Of a stretch of 64,000 nt of DNA, positions 33,653 to 46,032 are shown in pieces. Position numbers and translations under genes: made by a program. The notes beneath the pieces were generated by a model that made no database searches, had not been told where the DNA came from, and worked only from the letters and a program-made list of their open reading frames with translations. The DNA comes from Dermacentor variabilis (taxonomy: Eukaryota > Arthropoda > Arachnida > Ixodida > Ixodidae), in the NCBI RefSeq assembly GCF_050947875.1, contig NC_134569.1, positions 41,015,777-41,079,776 of the forward strand, written 5' to 3'. Positions within the stretch are counted from its first letter, which is position 1. Every line of letters begins with the position of its first letter.

Positions 33653-36559
33653 AGCTGCGGAGGCTACGGGAAGCAGTGGCCATTCTTGTTGCCTATCAGT
33701 GCGGCTCATCTGTGGCCAGCGCACGCGCCTGTCGGTACGAGCGTGCCAGTGGTCCAGAAATGCTCCGAGACCCAACAGCCTTGCCTCGTACAGAGTCCCC
33801 GTCAGACTCGTACTTTCCTGTCGTGCGTGACGCGACAGTTTCCAGCAAGTGTGATGCTCTGCTGCTTTTCGTAATGCTGCTGCAGGCTTTCACTACAAAC
33901 ATTCAGTAGGGCATGCCGAATCTGGCAGCCCATCCAGCAAGGAGCGCTTGTCGGCGTCCGATGACAGAAGATATCGTAGCTGAGGCTGTGTAGTGAGAAA
34001 AATGTCTACTGCATTCTTGAGCTTGCCTCACGTAGGCAAGCAACTGCCTTTATTTACTTCCGGCGAGCTCGTCATGGTTAGAAGTTAGAAGAAAATGACA
34101 TATACTGGCAACAATCGCAATCACAGGTTTGTTGGCCTGCTTCGGCTCCTATGGAAACTTGCTGTTCTTTGCGCAAGCCCGGCTTCGCAAGGATAACGCT
34201 CCTTGGGCGACATCTTTGCAAAGCCGCGCTTGCGTGTTGTTCTTGTGAAAGGTTGTATAGGCGTCGATTTCTTCGGCGCAGTCGCGCGAAGTGAATCCTT
34301 CCTACTGGAAAGGCACCGAGATTTACAATACGCGCGTACTGCGAACTTGTACTAAGCTGTTTGCGCCACTCGGGGCGCTCGCTACGTAGGCGTGATTCTT
34401 TCCATAGTTGCGCGTGTATGCTAAATGCTTCTCGATGTTTCTATGCCGTCTTAAGAGCTGTTCAATACCGCGAATGCATTTTTGTTTGTTTGTTTGGTGC
34501 TTGTTGTGCTGTTGGTGACACGATGTGTTCGCTACTCGTGCGAGTCGAGAATATGCTACCAATATCAGCATGTTGGCGCTTGTTAAATGCTGAAGCGGTG
34601 CATGCCTTCGTTTTCTGTCCTTCGATGGTGCTTATCTTGCACCAAAGCAGCGAGATTTTCGCTAACTCTCTACGGAGTCAGTGACAAGCTTCGACTACAG
34701 CACGAATCCAGAAGGGAGCTGCAAACTACCACACACTGTCGTTCTTGCGGATTCCTCCAGTTCTTGTTGACGTGAGCACGCAGAGGCGCTGCCTCTGCAG
34801 GCAATCTTGTTCTACTACGTTCGTTGTGAACAGCTGTTTATCTTCCTCGCGTTGTTGTCCCGGTGCCATGATTTGTGATCTTTATCAGACTAACACGAGC
34901 TTATGGGGACCACGCAGTCTTGGACTAGCGCAGATGAAGAAAGAGCGATAGGATGGTTACGCTTGATGAAGGCTTTCGGTGATGGGCGTAGCCGACGAGT
35001 GATTATGTTGTCATCGACGCGTTGTGCCAAAATATATAAACATACATGTAACTGCCGTGCTGAGCGCTTGCTTGTGGCCACAGCTGGGATAAGAGCGAAG
35101 ACAAAACGGCTACGAAACGGTATCATGATTGCTGCTATGAGGTGCGAAAGACAATGAGTGGGTAGCGGCGCTGTTTTGATTAAGCTTGGATGTTTATTTA
35201 AGCGTCCCCGGACCATGCGTAACGTACTTCGTGATGTAATGTGATGTGATTATTGCAGCTGGCCTCTCAGTACTCTTCGTTGTAACTTTGTATTTCCGTT
35301 CGAGGCATCCGGCAACCGAAGAAGCACGCACCTGAAACATGCGCACGCCAAGAAGCCCCCTTCCAGGGCTTCTTTCATTTCACAGAGAAGAAGTAGCAGT
35401 TTTTCTTCTCGATCGCTTGCCAAGAGTCTCAACAGATTCGTAGCAAGGCAACCCGCGCTACGAACAGAACCTTTGTGTCGTGTTCTGAAATCAACTGCGT
35501 CTCGTGTAGCTGCCCGACTATGAAATAGTATGGAGCCTACGGGAACAATCGTGTCAAGCTCGATACCCCGCATTTTGTATACGGTGCTGCCACTTTGTTC
35601 TGAGTTGAGTGTGCAACGCTGACGCTACATTCACACCTGCATTTAGAGAGCCGCTGCTACACCAGCCAGGCGGTCCCATCTCACTTTCTCTCTCCAGAGC
35701 AAGCAAATGAAGGGGACCTCCGAGCGGGCGCAGGAGTAGACAGCGAGCCACGCGCTCTTTCTCGCAACTCCGTTTCATTCAGCGCTTTCCGGACGCAGAG
35801 GTCGTTCACACACGCAATTTCCTGTTGCAGCGTTGCTTCCCGAAAAGTTATCTATTTTGGCGTACTCTCGCCTCCCCCTTCCCCTCCGCCCTCTCCGCCC
35901 CTCAACCGTCGCCGCAATTATTTAAGCAACGGCGGGAGGCATAGCGCAAAGCTGATTTTGCAAGTGCCTGCACGCATGCTGCAGCAACGGGGTGCTATAG
36001 GTGCATACGCCAAGACGAAATGAACAAAAAGATTAACCTAACAATGGCGCAAGCAGATCATTAGGCGAACCGCGCGCGTGCTGTCAGGCTGCAGTCATAT
36101 GTATGTAAGTCACGAAGCGGACCATTGCCCCGTTCCCTCCGTTCTCGATTTTTTTACCTCGCGTCGCAGGGGCCGCAGGATTCCTCGCGTGTACATACAT
36201 TTCTAAACCACGTGCCGCGTTGATGTCCGGTGACCACCGCTCTCTATATTTGATACGAAACACATATGGCATCGCGTCAACGTGCAGGCATAGAAGGCAA
36301 AAAAGAAAAACACAGACAAGCAGCGTTTGCTCCCCTCCAGATCAAATTCCAAGCACCCGTCGTCGCTCGGCTAATGAGAAAAGTTGCCCGGCGCGCACCG
36401 TTCGTAGGCGTAGAACAACAACAAAGAAGGTATGCCGCAGAGTTGGAGAGAGCGCGCACGGCATATTAAAGCACCTTGTACTATACAGGCCCGTTCTAGT
36501 CGGTCGCCTCTTACTTGTCGATGCAGACCGTCCCTCCTCCTCATAAATCATTCTGTTTG
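33653..36559 (+). other. Probable arrestin 3' UTR, then unassigned sequence
   Basis: The DNA after the stop should begin with the 3' UTR, but I could not place a poly(A) signal. Frames up to about 108 codons here have no recognised motif. A C-rich stretch followed by 'AATTATTTAAGC' at about 35870-35930 has a promoter-like look only. Confidence 0.35.
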
Positions 36560-36985
36560 CGGCATCAGCGACCGCGCGTGTGCGTGCTTCCCTATCCATT
36601 TCCCCGAACGCAGGCCCAGTGCGCTGACGCAACTGTTCCCCCGGGTGACATTGAAGCAGTGCGGTCGCACGCGGTTCGCTCGGCGGCGCGTCCGGCGCTA
36701 AGGTGCCTAACAGCCGTCTGCGACCCTGGCGGTCCGCGCGGCGATATTTCTTCGACCACGTACAAAAGCAAATGGCTTGTCTCGGCTGTCACCCGGCGGC
36801 GGCGCCGCGCTGGATTCTCAGCAAAGACGTGACGCGGCTGCCTGTCTTGTCGAGAGCCGACCGCCGCATGGCGGGGATGATGTGTAAGGAAGGCGAACGG
36901 CAGGCGCGCCGCTTACCATCCACGTTTCGCGAGAAGGAAGCGTTGTGCGCGGTTCGCTCGAGTTACGCAGCACTCGGGATTGTTT
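36560..36985. other. GC/CpG-rich block, possible promoter or 5' exon
   Basis: CpG-dense DNA with frames open on both strands, for example + 36703-37005 (100 codons). No domain is recognised and no splice-bounded exon stands out. It could be a CpG-island promoter of an unseen gene. Confidence 0.25.
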
Positions 36986-39900
36986 TGGGGATGGCTGTGC
37001 TGTGATTAGACTCACTACAACCATTACTACCACCGCTAATAATATACTGCACTGTACGAGTATAATGTGTATGCATACGCACTGTACAGATTTGAGGTGT
37101 ATAGCTTGTACACATGTACAATATATGGAAATGGTTAGCTGATGTGTTGAGCATGTTGCTGGTCTTGTTGGTGGTAAGCGTGCCCATGTAACATGTTTTC
37201 CGCACATTGATGAGGGAAAAGAAAAATGTGAGCCCAAGTATCTTGGCTTGTGACACTGCACTCTCGTTGCTCTGAGACTGTGACACTTACTGCAGGTGGT
37301 TCGCTGCAGGGGCGTGTTCACCTCGCGACGCTTATACCTCGAACTCCAGAGATAACGAGCTAAGCTGCAACATTTCTATTACTGTATAAAATTTGAGATA
37401 CCATTTGGTTCTTTGAATCTGGTATTCAACTGCCTGCGATAAAAGTCAATGTAATCAGGAGTAAGGTATGAACTTTCAGTGAAATTACGGGGATAACAGA
37501 AAGAGAAAACTGGAAATGCGGAAAGGAAACGTAATCTGGGCAACGTATGCTCTTATATGTCTGCCAGAGAAACAAATTTCAGGGGATCTTGTGTGTATAT
37601 ATATTGATGAGATCCTTTCTCCCCTGATTAATTATACGCTATGTTTTGCCACGGGGTGACTTCTCTATCGTCAGTTAAGACCAAAATTTCCATCGCCTGG
37701 CTACCTTCCGCGGGAGAATACAGGATTCTATCAGGAGCTTATCAGGAACCACAGCTCCACTGTACGTCGCTTCGAAGCTAGTTTGACACGAAAAATGAGC
37801 CATCTGAGCTGTGACTACGCCATATCAACTGGAGGCCTTGTAAAAAGTTCATACAAACCTGCAGGGAGTATTCAATCTGATAGCAGTTTGCACACACTCA
37901 CCTCAATCACGGTTTCGCTAAGCTTGGAAATGTATTTGGTCTCTAGCTCCGTTTAGTTACTTGATGGAAGTCGCCGTGCTTGTGTGAGCTCATCCGCTTC
38001 GAGGTTACATCCTTTCGCATGCTTTGATGTCATAGGAAGACAAGAAATTATCATACACACCAAAAATCGAGAGACATTTTTCGGCAGTTACTAATACAAC
38101 CAAGATTTCAGCGATAAATTACAAAATACAAGGTTGCTTGATTCAAACACTTTACACTTCAACAGCGGGAAAGTATCCTTGCATTGAAAAGTTAACCTAA
38201 AAGCTGCTTCTCAGAATGTCTCAGCAACTCATTTACGAATATGAACACATTCGCGAGAAGCCTTGGCATCACAGTCATCAAGTGCGATACTAAATCACTA
38301 CAGCTAATGAACTACAAGTGCTCGTGGTTGTTGGTGGCGTTGCTTAAACTGGGATAGAGCCGGCGGATGTGTAAGAAAACTTTCTAGTCACGTTGCTCAC
38401 TGATTGAATATTCTGCAAGGAACATCACAATTACGAGGTAGAGACTCAACCGTGATCCTAACATTAGCCTATTGTTGTAGCAGCAGTGGACGTCTTGCAT
38501 ATAATACGATAAATTAAGGGAATAAAGTATATAATCCTTCGAGCGCGTGTTACAAATGAATCATTCCTTTCAGCAGCTAATCTCTCGATGGTACAAAGTT
38601 TGCACACTGAAGAAACGATGTCTTCCTGACCACTGCTAACTTCTACATCTGCAGGCGGTCGCATTTACTGGGCAAAAACTGTTATTGCTTTATTACCGCG
38701 GCGGGTTGGAGCTAAAGCTCCTTATCCACTTTTTCTCATTCCTTACTTGGTCACACCCGCACATCAAGGATTATATTGCAAGCACAGCCTCACGCCAGCA
38801 CAGCGACTTTGGGTAGTGGGTCAGATCAGTAAGACACTGTGCGCAAGCCCATAGGAAGAGAGGAGAGTGAAAATTCTAAAAGACAATTTCCCGGCGGCTT
38901 TAGCGAAATTAGCCGAAGGCGACTGCGTCTGCATGATCACTTATGGGCAGACTATACTTACTGCCAGCAGTGCCAGGTTTTCAATCAGATATCATGGTTC
39001 GAGAAGGTATAGAAGTGGTGGTAGCGTGTATATCTGTGAGTTTCGACGACACTGGACGGGACGATGTGTCTGATAAATGACGTCATCGACAGAATGTCAC
39101 CCCCCCTCCCCCTTGTCCAGAGCAGTTCCTCGCAAGAATACACTCACGGAGACGTATATACACTGTTGTGCGCGAATCTCATCTAACCACAATGCTTGGC
39201 TAATCGAGCTTTCATATTTTGTTTTACCAGCCTTACTGTAACGCGCTTGCATCGTCATCGTCAACAAGTTCACTAATAAAAGTCATATATGGCGCTTGAA
39301 GCAGTGTCACTCGTTAAGCCGATACACATTTGCTCCTTTCACTGCAGAGCGACCCATCGGCTGCAATGCCACGGCATATCAGGTAAGGGCAGCGAATTGA
39401 TGACAGCTTGACCGACCAGAAGGTAACCACTGCGTGTACAAACTACACCCTTACTCCTGTTATAAACTCTGTCAAGAGTATGTGTTGGAGGGCACTGGAT
39501 GAATCGACAGTTCGGCTATAGTCATTTGACGGGTTAAAGAACGTGCCACCATGGACAAGAAACGCATGCTGGACGACTGAACAGGCAACCAGGAACAAGA
39601 GAGAAGAATGTAAAGAGAATGAAGATGAAGGTTAGGTAATGCAGGCATATCTATCCATGCAGTTACCTAAATTTTCGCACAGCAAGCAACTTGTTCTCGA
39701 TAATGCGCACTTCCATTTATAGCGTGTATGAATGTACAACTTAAGGTTCGGCCGTGACGAGAAACTTAATGCCCTCACTGCAGCATAGCAGATCCAAATA
39801 CTCTGACCATGTGTGCCTTCATGCAGCCACATATCATGAAATCCCCTTCTCTTGCAGTGCCACACATCCGGCCGCGGAACAACTCTCACCGTTCGTATCC

Positions 39901-40207
39901 CCGGGACATGCGCAACCACACTTGCGGAAATTGCGAGTCCAGCACAATCACTATGTGCTGGAGGATAGAGAGGATTTCACATACACGAGCGTTCCGTATA
40001 TAAACAAAGCAACTGTGGTGTTGGTAAGGCATACAGTCGGACGCCTTTTTAAAGAAGTGTTCAAGGCCTCATTCGTGATGCAGGAATGGTCGTGCACCAC
40101 GCGGCTCACAATAGAACCGGGACATAGTTATTCTTTCGTTATATCAGGTCACTGTATTGTAAAGGCGTTCGACTGTATCTTCCGTCTGACTGCACAATAT
40201 CAGATTA
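36986..40207. other. Unassigned stretch
   Basis: Mostly AT-rich. The palindromic 'GGAGCTAAAGCTCC' at about 38707-38720 resembles ends of the AT-rich TIR family. A 197-codon frame at 39754-40347 runs into the Ruka SINE and has no recognised motif upstream of it. Confidence 0.4.
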
Positions 40208-40435
40208 ACCCGCCGTGGTTGCTCAGTGGCTATGGTGTTGGGCGGCTGAGCACGAGGTCGTGGGATCGAATCCCGGCCACGGCGGCCGCATTTCGATGGG
40301 GGCGAAATGCGAAAACACCCCTGTACTTAGATTTAGGTGCACGTTAAAGAACCCCAGGTGGTCGAAATTTCCGGATTCCCCCTCTACGGCGTGCCTCATA
40401 ATCAGAAAGTGGTTTTGGCACGTAAAACCCCATAC
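40208..40435 (+). mobile_element. Ruka SINE, well preserved, with 3' tail replaced by a LINE insertion
   Basis: The head 'CCGCCGTGGTTGCTCAGTGG' includes an A-box-like sequence; the B box is 'GGGATCGAATCCC'. The body landmarks are all in order up to 'CACGTAAAACCCCAT', where the LINE tail begins. Pol III transcription is inferred from the boxes. Confidence 0.9.
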
Positions 40436-40436
40436 A

Positions 40437-41465
40437 GACAGACAGACAATGAACTTTTATTGAGGTCCTGAGGGACTAGCCGGTGGAGACCCGTTGGGGC
40501 CCCCGGCTCGCCGCTGGCTGCTGCCATGTCGGAATCGGGAGGCCAAGCGTCTCCGCTCTTTCACGGGCCCTCTTGACGGCCATGGACTGGAGCTTGAGTT
40601 CCGTACTAGATATGGCCTCATCCCAGTCCCGTTCGCTGGTGGGGGACGTATCCTGTAACGCAGGACACTGCCAGAGCATATGAAGTTGAGAGTGCTAACC
40701 TCCTCCCCACAATCCGGGCACTGTGGGTCAATTTCTGGGTGAATCCTGCTTAAGAAACCTCGCGAGGGATAGGACCTCGTCTGAAGCATCCTAAGCGTGA
40801 TCGATTGAGATCTGCATAGATTTGGGTGTGGAGGCGGGAAGCGCCTGCGTTCCTCTTTATAGTGGGAGACGATCTTATGAAATGTTAATAAGGGGTCGCT
40901 GTGGCCGAGCTCCTCCGGATCTAATGTAGCTCCACCGCCGTCGCGGCGCGTTAATTCTCGCGCACGGCGGTGAGCAGTCTCATCGGGGTTCGGGCGGCCC
41001 GGCAGCACGTTGTCGCCCATGTGAGCGGGGAACCATATAATATAATGCACGGGGTCACAATTAGTTCTGGACTTGCTTTTCAGAATCGCCTCCACCTGTC
41101 TCGCGACCATTCCCGAAGCGAAAGCCCTGACGGCCGCGCGTGAGTCAGTGTAGATATACGGCCTTTTTGAATCCTGCATCGCCAGCGCAACCGCCACCTG
41201 TTCTGCCACGTCGGCCGTCACAGCACCTACCGAGGCCGCAGATAGGAGCTCGCCCTTTTCGCTGACCGCCGTGACCGTGAATTTACCGGAGCGCCCATAT
41301 TGAGCTGCGTCCACGAAGGCTTCCATGCCGACCGCTTTCTTCAATATCGCCCTGGCACGAGCTGCTCGCCTGCCCGCATTATGCTGTGGGTGAACGTTTC
41401 TAGGGAAGGGACCATAATTTAATTTTTTTAATATCAGATTAGATTCCACGGGGACCATTGGACGC
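40437..41465 (-). mobile_element. 5'-truncated non-LTR retrotransposon (ORF2 3' part)
   Basis: On the minus strand a 333-codon frame carries an RNase H domain, then a Cys-rich motif, then an AATAAA-containing end and a (TGTC)n tail at 40437-40449. The tail abuts the 3' end of the upstream Ruka SINE, which marks the insertion point. The RT and endonuclease domains are missing. I see no clear target duplication at the 5' end. Confidence 0.85.
40457..41458 (-). pseudogene. LINE ORF2 RNase H domain and C-terminal Cys motif, frameshifted
   Basis: RNase H acidic residues fit D50 ('EAFVDAAQ'), E86 ('VAEQVAVAL') and D105 ('YIYTDSRAA'), followed by 'WFPAHMGDN' (H146) and 'NPDETAHRRAREL' near 158-169. 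RNase H of this kind degrades the RNA of RNA/DNA hybrids during target-primed reverse transcription in I- and R1-like LINEs. 'QCPDCGEEVSTL' near 246-257 begins the C-terminal zinc-finger-like motif, but its distal half ('HMLWQCPAL') lies in another frame, so there is a frameshift near 40687. The rest of the long frame is therefore out of register. Confidence 0.85.
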
Positions 41466-42903
41466 TGACGCGACGCATTTCTTGTATATGCCGTTAGAGT
41501 AAACGTAGGAATTATACTGCTGATAGTCTTGCTTGTTGAACTGACGCGCGCTTGTAGGCTGTTGCAGGAAAAGATTCAACAGGTAATGGCGCTGAAACCG
41601 CAGAAAGGAAAATTCTACGCCGCATGATAAATAGCGAAGAGGTGAGCTGGGGCCGGGGCTCACAAGAGGGCTGCAAGATGCGCTTGCGCCCAACATTTGT
41701 TAAGCATTTTAAACTCCACATCGTGCATTTAAGCACTCTATGAGAGGACAATCGGACCAGTGCTTCTTTGGTCTTCCTCCCTTTGCTCGATTTCGTCTTG
41801 TGCCGACTCTAAGATGTGCTACACTTATCCAGATGATATGAAATACCATTTGAAGAAAAATTTGCGGCATACGCCACCAAGCTCATTTCTCGTGCCCTTG
41901 CGCTGCATCTTAATATTTACATATCTTTATGCACTAAGTTAAACTAATGAAAATGAAAAGTCCGCGCCATTGCATGTTTTCCTTTTTCTTCATTCCGCCG
42001 ACATGTCAGCCGTCTCGTTACAGTCTCCACCGCAAACACATTCACGTTTACCTTCTGCGCCCGCCCACGCATAGAGGCACACGTATACGAGCTAGTTTAT
42101 AGCGCCAACCGATGGCGTCGAAGTGTTAACTAAAAGCTAAGCCTGCCCAGACAAAAGCAATTTTAAGAGGGCCACTGTCGGCGGCGGGAGCAGGATAGCT
42201 ACCACCACGAAATCTAATGCTCATTGCAAACACAGTTCTGCCAGCGTAGCCTAGATTAACCTTCTTCACATTTAACGTAGATTCACTGGCAAGCAGCCTG
42301 CCGATCTTCTTTCACGTAGAAGTGACGTGACCGATGGTTGGTTGAATAGCATGAAAGAAAAACAGATATTGCGCTGCGTACCTGGGTGAACAACAGATGC
42401 ATTTCTTTCTTTGTGCGCCGGTGCCTTGCGGAGGTCCTGCGGCAAAAGGCCACTTATGCGTAAATCCGCTGTTCTTTCGTCCGGAGTGTCCGTTATTGGA
42501 TTTGGGATGAAAGGAATTCGCTTTGCAGTTGTACGATTCGTCATTGAATGCAATCAGAAAATTAGTTTATTTCTTTCTTTTTTTTAGGGGAGGGGGTTGT
42601 CGGGGGGGGGGGCGCTCTTTCTCCCGATGCAATCTTTGTGTGTGAGATGCTACAATGGTGTGGATGCATTGAAGGTTGAAGTTGCACGGAATAAAGTTGA
42701 AGCTCTGCATCATGGAACGCAACAAAACACCACCGAATATAATCTCAGAGTCAAGTAGCGTACGAAATAATTGGTAAACGTTACAGTGAGACAGGGTGTA
42801 CCCTCTAAGGTACAAAGAAAGAAAGTTATCGGCCGCATAAAGATCAACAGATGAAGGTAATACTTGCGTACTGTTTCAAATAATTTCCTAAAATTCCCAT
42901 ACG
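41466..42903. other. Unassigned stretch
   Basis: Short frames at 41439-41751 on the minus strand lie just 5' of the LINE and could be flanking repeat. G-runs lie near 42590-42612. No gene is supported. Confidence 0.4.
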
Positions 42904-42916
42904 ATCTCCAAGCTTA
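42904..42916. repeat. Target site duplication, left copy, of Ruka SINE
   Basis: 'ATCTCCAAGCTTA' is repeated exactly at 43154-43166, flanking the SINE. Confidence 0.92.
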
Positions 42917-43153
42917 AATTAAATTATGGGATTTCAAGTGCCAAAACCACTTTCTGATTATGAGGCACGCCGTAGTGGAGGACTCCGAAAATTTCTACCA
43001 CCTGGGGTTCTTTAACGTGCACTTAAATCTAAGCACCACGGCTGTTTTCGCATTTCGCACCCATCGAAATGCGGCCGCCGTGGCCGGGATTCGATCCCGT
43101 GACCTCGTGCTCAGCAGCCCAACACCATAGACACTGAGCAACCACGGTGGGTA
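42917..43153 (-). mobile_element. Ruka SINE, full-length, with perfect 13 bp target duplication
   Basis: On the minus strand it runs from 'ACCGTGGTTGCTCAGTG' (A-box region) through 'GGGATCGAATCCCGGCC' (B box) and the full body to a short A/T tail. The exact 13 bp flanking duplication shows L1-like, target-primed insertion and suggests a recent date. Confidence 0.93.
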
Positions 43154-43166
43154 ATCTCCAAGCTTA
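43154..43166. repeat. Target site duplication, right copy, of Ruka SINE
   Basis: Exact copy of 42904-42916. Confidence 0.92.
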
Positions 43167-44389
43167 TATATACCTAAGAGGTGTTCTCAAATTTCTCGGT
43201 GATACAGTGAGCGAAAGCTGAGCCGTGTGAGTCGATGTGGAATGGATGATGCGCAGTCTCTCGGACCCCGGTCGAAATCCGCCCACGCCATTTCCGTCAT
43301 TGTACCAGATGACTTCGTATTACCAGATGCAACGTGATACGCTTCAGGCACTACAATAGTTGATCAACTAGTGCTCGGGTGGAGCAATTGCGGGCAGCTT
43401 TTGCAAGGCCAGGTTCGCCTGCCCAAGCAACACCCTTCATCCTCCTGTGTATACGTGGCAGTGCACAGTGTAGAAATCTAGATTTCATCTGCTAGCTCCC
43501 AAAGTATCACAGGGAGCGCCTGCGTCTCCCTCTTTTTCTCTGCACGTGTGCTTTTCCTCATCTTTCTGTCTCCCCTCACCCATTTCCCAGTGCAGGCTAT
43601 CAAAGTGGATATCTATCTTCCGGTTAAACTCCCTGCCTTTCACATCTCATTTATCTCTCTCTCCCTCTCCACCAAACCACACAATCTCGAAGAAATCGAA
43701 CAACCACGTTTTCATAATAGTTCAAGCCACAGCACACCCAGAAATACGACTACAAGAAACGGCCGCCGCGCATACGATTAGCAACTGCGATCGTGAGAAG
43801 CATGAGGATTGTGACAGCGATACCACTGCGTGTTCGTGTCTTATCGATGGAAAGAAAACAATTGGCAGTTTGTCCCAAAGGCGAAGCATTGAAAGCGGCG
43901 GCAAGGTTTAACGATGCCACTGAGCTCCTCACACGGTGTTCTAACAATGCGAGGAGGTGACACGGCGCGACGCGGAACGCAAGACCACTTCTGCTGCACA
44001 GTAGGAACAGCGCCCTGGCCGAAACCAGGCGTTGTCACAACGCTGGCGCGATGAGGAATGCCGGCAGCGGCGTTACAGGCGTCGTGCATCGATGGTGTGC
44101 GAGATAAGAGCAACGGAAAACCATCGCCGTTTGTCAGCGCCGAATAAAAGCATTAAATCTATTTAGCTTGACGTTTAACTAGGTTTGCTATATGTTCCGC
44201 TCAGACCGGTGTATGCACCACGGAGGAAGGAAAAAATATGGGAGGAGGATTAAGTCACGCAGCCAGCCTTGGCAAGCGAACGCTCCGTGAAGCGACAATG
44301 GTGGCCCAACATGTGACCTCTTGCGTCGACATCATGGGAGAAAGAATCGAGATTTGCAGAGACGTTCGGTTCCCAGTTGCTATGCCAGT
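43167..44389. other. Unassigned stretch
   Basis: A 121-codon frame at 43546-43911 (+) has no recognised domain. Nothing else is assigned. Confidence 0.45.
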
Positions 44390-45300
44390 AGTTTTACAGC
44401 GAAGCTGTACACCTCTACCGTCCAAGGAAATTTTCGTGTCGTTGTTGGCGTGGTAAGCGAAAAACTACCCATACGTTGGCCAGTTCCGAAGATACTGCAA
44501 TACCGGCCCCACCCGCGGCGGTGGTGAAGCAGGCGTTATGCACTCCCCATACGTGGGCCGATCCCGAAAATAGTGCAATACCGGCCCCACCCGCGGCGGA
44601 GGTGAAGCAGGCGTTATGCACTCCCCATACGTGGGCCGATCCCGAAGATTGTGCAATACCACCCCACCCGCGGCGGAGGTGAAGCAGGTGTTATGCACTC
44701 CCCATACGTGGGCCGACCCGAAAATAGTGCAATACCACCCCACCCGCGGCGGAGGTGAAGCAGGTGTTATGCACTCCCTATACGTGGGCCGATCCCGAAA
44801 ATAGTGCAATACCGGCACCACCCGCGGCGGAGGTGAAGCAGGCGTTATGCACTCCCCATACGTGGGCCGATCCCGAAAATAGTGCAATACCGGCCCCACC
44901 CGCGGCGGAGGTGAAGCAGGCGTTATGCACTCCCCATACGTGGGCCGATCCCGAAGATTGTGCAATACCACCCCACCCGCGGCGGAGGTGAAGCAGGTGT
45001 TATGCACTCCCCATACGTGGGCCGACCCGAAAATAGTGCAATACCACCCCACCCGCGGCGGAGGTGAAGCAGGTGTTATGCACTCCCCATACGTGGGCCG
45101 ATCCCGAAAATATTGCAATACCGGCACCACCCGCGGCGGAGGTGAAGCAGGCGTTATGCACTCCCCATACGTGTGCCGATACCGAAATTAGTGCAATACC
45201 AGCCCCACTCGCGGCAGAGGTAAAGCAGGCGTTACGCAGTCCCCATGCGTGGGCCGGTCCCAAAAATAGTGGGCCGATCCCGAAAACTGGGGAAGAAAGG
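44390..45300. repeat. Minisatellite of 76-78 bp units with a 309 bp higher-order repeat
   Basis: Units start with 'AGGCGTTATGCACTCCCC' or 'AGGTGTTATGCACTCCCC' at 44531, 44609, 44686, 44762, 44840, 44918, 44995, 45071, 45149 and 45227. The spacings are 78, 77, 76, 78, 78, 77, 76, 78 and 78 bp. Units of the same rank share their own variants, for example 'CCCGAAGATTGTGC' in the 77 bp units, so four units form a 309 bp block present twice (44531-44839, 44840-45148). Diverged units stand at both ends. The unique start carries 'ACAGCGAAGCTGT', also seen at 60417. Confidence 0.93.
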
Positions 45301-45670
45301 CAGGGTGCACTGTAAGCATGGATAGTTCAAAATCCAAGCACTATTCAAAATTCGTGAGCATTTTGGCATTTCGGAGCTTTCGCAGAATGAGGAGAGGAGT
45401 TGGGAGGAGGCCGGTTGGGCCAGAAAATTTATTTTGTAAGGAAGGAGCGCTGAGAAATTCTGCAATCTCCTAATGGTAGCGATAAGGACGGGCTAGCTGG
45501 TGCCTAATGTTTGCTCTTCATGTCGCCAGAACTCTCTCTATACAAGAAAGCAGATGCTAGGAGAGTATGTTTGTGTTTTCTGGTGGGCCCTGTTTTGGGA
45601 AACTCACTTTCTTCAAATAACGAATTTCAGTTTTAAGGAAGGGTGAATTTTCGAATTAAACAAGTTCGCT

Positions 45671-45967
45671 ATGGAGAAATTGAAAGTGCGGGAAGTCATT
45701 CTAATCTGCGAGGAGTTGTCCATTGCCGCCGGCTCCGCAACAACAAAAGGAGCAGTTCTTGACGTCATGAACGCAGAAGATGTGACTGTCGAGGAAGCTG
45801 ACGAGGCTTGGGAAACCATTACTGAACGAAAGCAAAAGGCAGAGGGGTGCGAGAAGCGCAAGCGTGAAGAGGCTGAAAGGCGCAAGCTAGAAGCAGAGGA
45901 GCACGAGAGGCCCGAGCAGGAGGCAGCGCAACGGCACGCTCTTAGGACAGCAGAAATTGAACGCTAA
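45671..45967 (+). pseudogene. Retrotransposon gag, N-terminal part
   Basis: Begins 'MEKLKVREVILICEELSIAA', a SAP-like start typical of tick Ty3/gypsy gag, then a highly charged coiled-coil stretch with repeated 'ERRKLEAEE'. The stop after 98 codons is followed by more gag-like sequence to the solo LTR, so the frame is broken rather than complete. Gag proteins form the particle that packages the element's RNA. Confidence 0.6.
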
Positions 45968-46032
45968 AGTCAGATACCTGGACGGCAGATAGCGCAACGC
46001 CAAATCCACACTTTCAGGGCAGACGAGAACAT

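Noticed and set aside
40208..40280. Functional tRNA gene
   Set aside because: A/B-box-like sequence is the head of a SINE; no proper cloverleaf or tRNA 3' end.
39754..40347. 197-codon plus-strand frame
   Set aside because: Its last part is the Ruka SINE and the rest has no motif; a chance frame.
40215..40463. Frame containing 'HEVVGSNPGHGGRISMGAKC'
   Set aside because: A translation of the Ruka SINE that appears in many tick gene models; not a gene.
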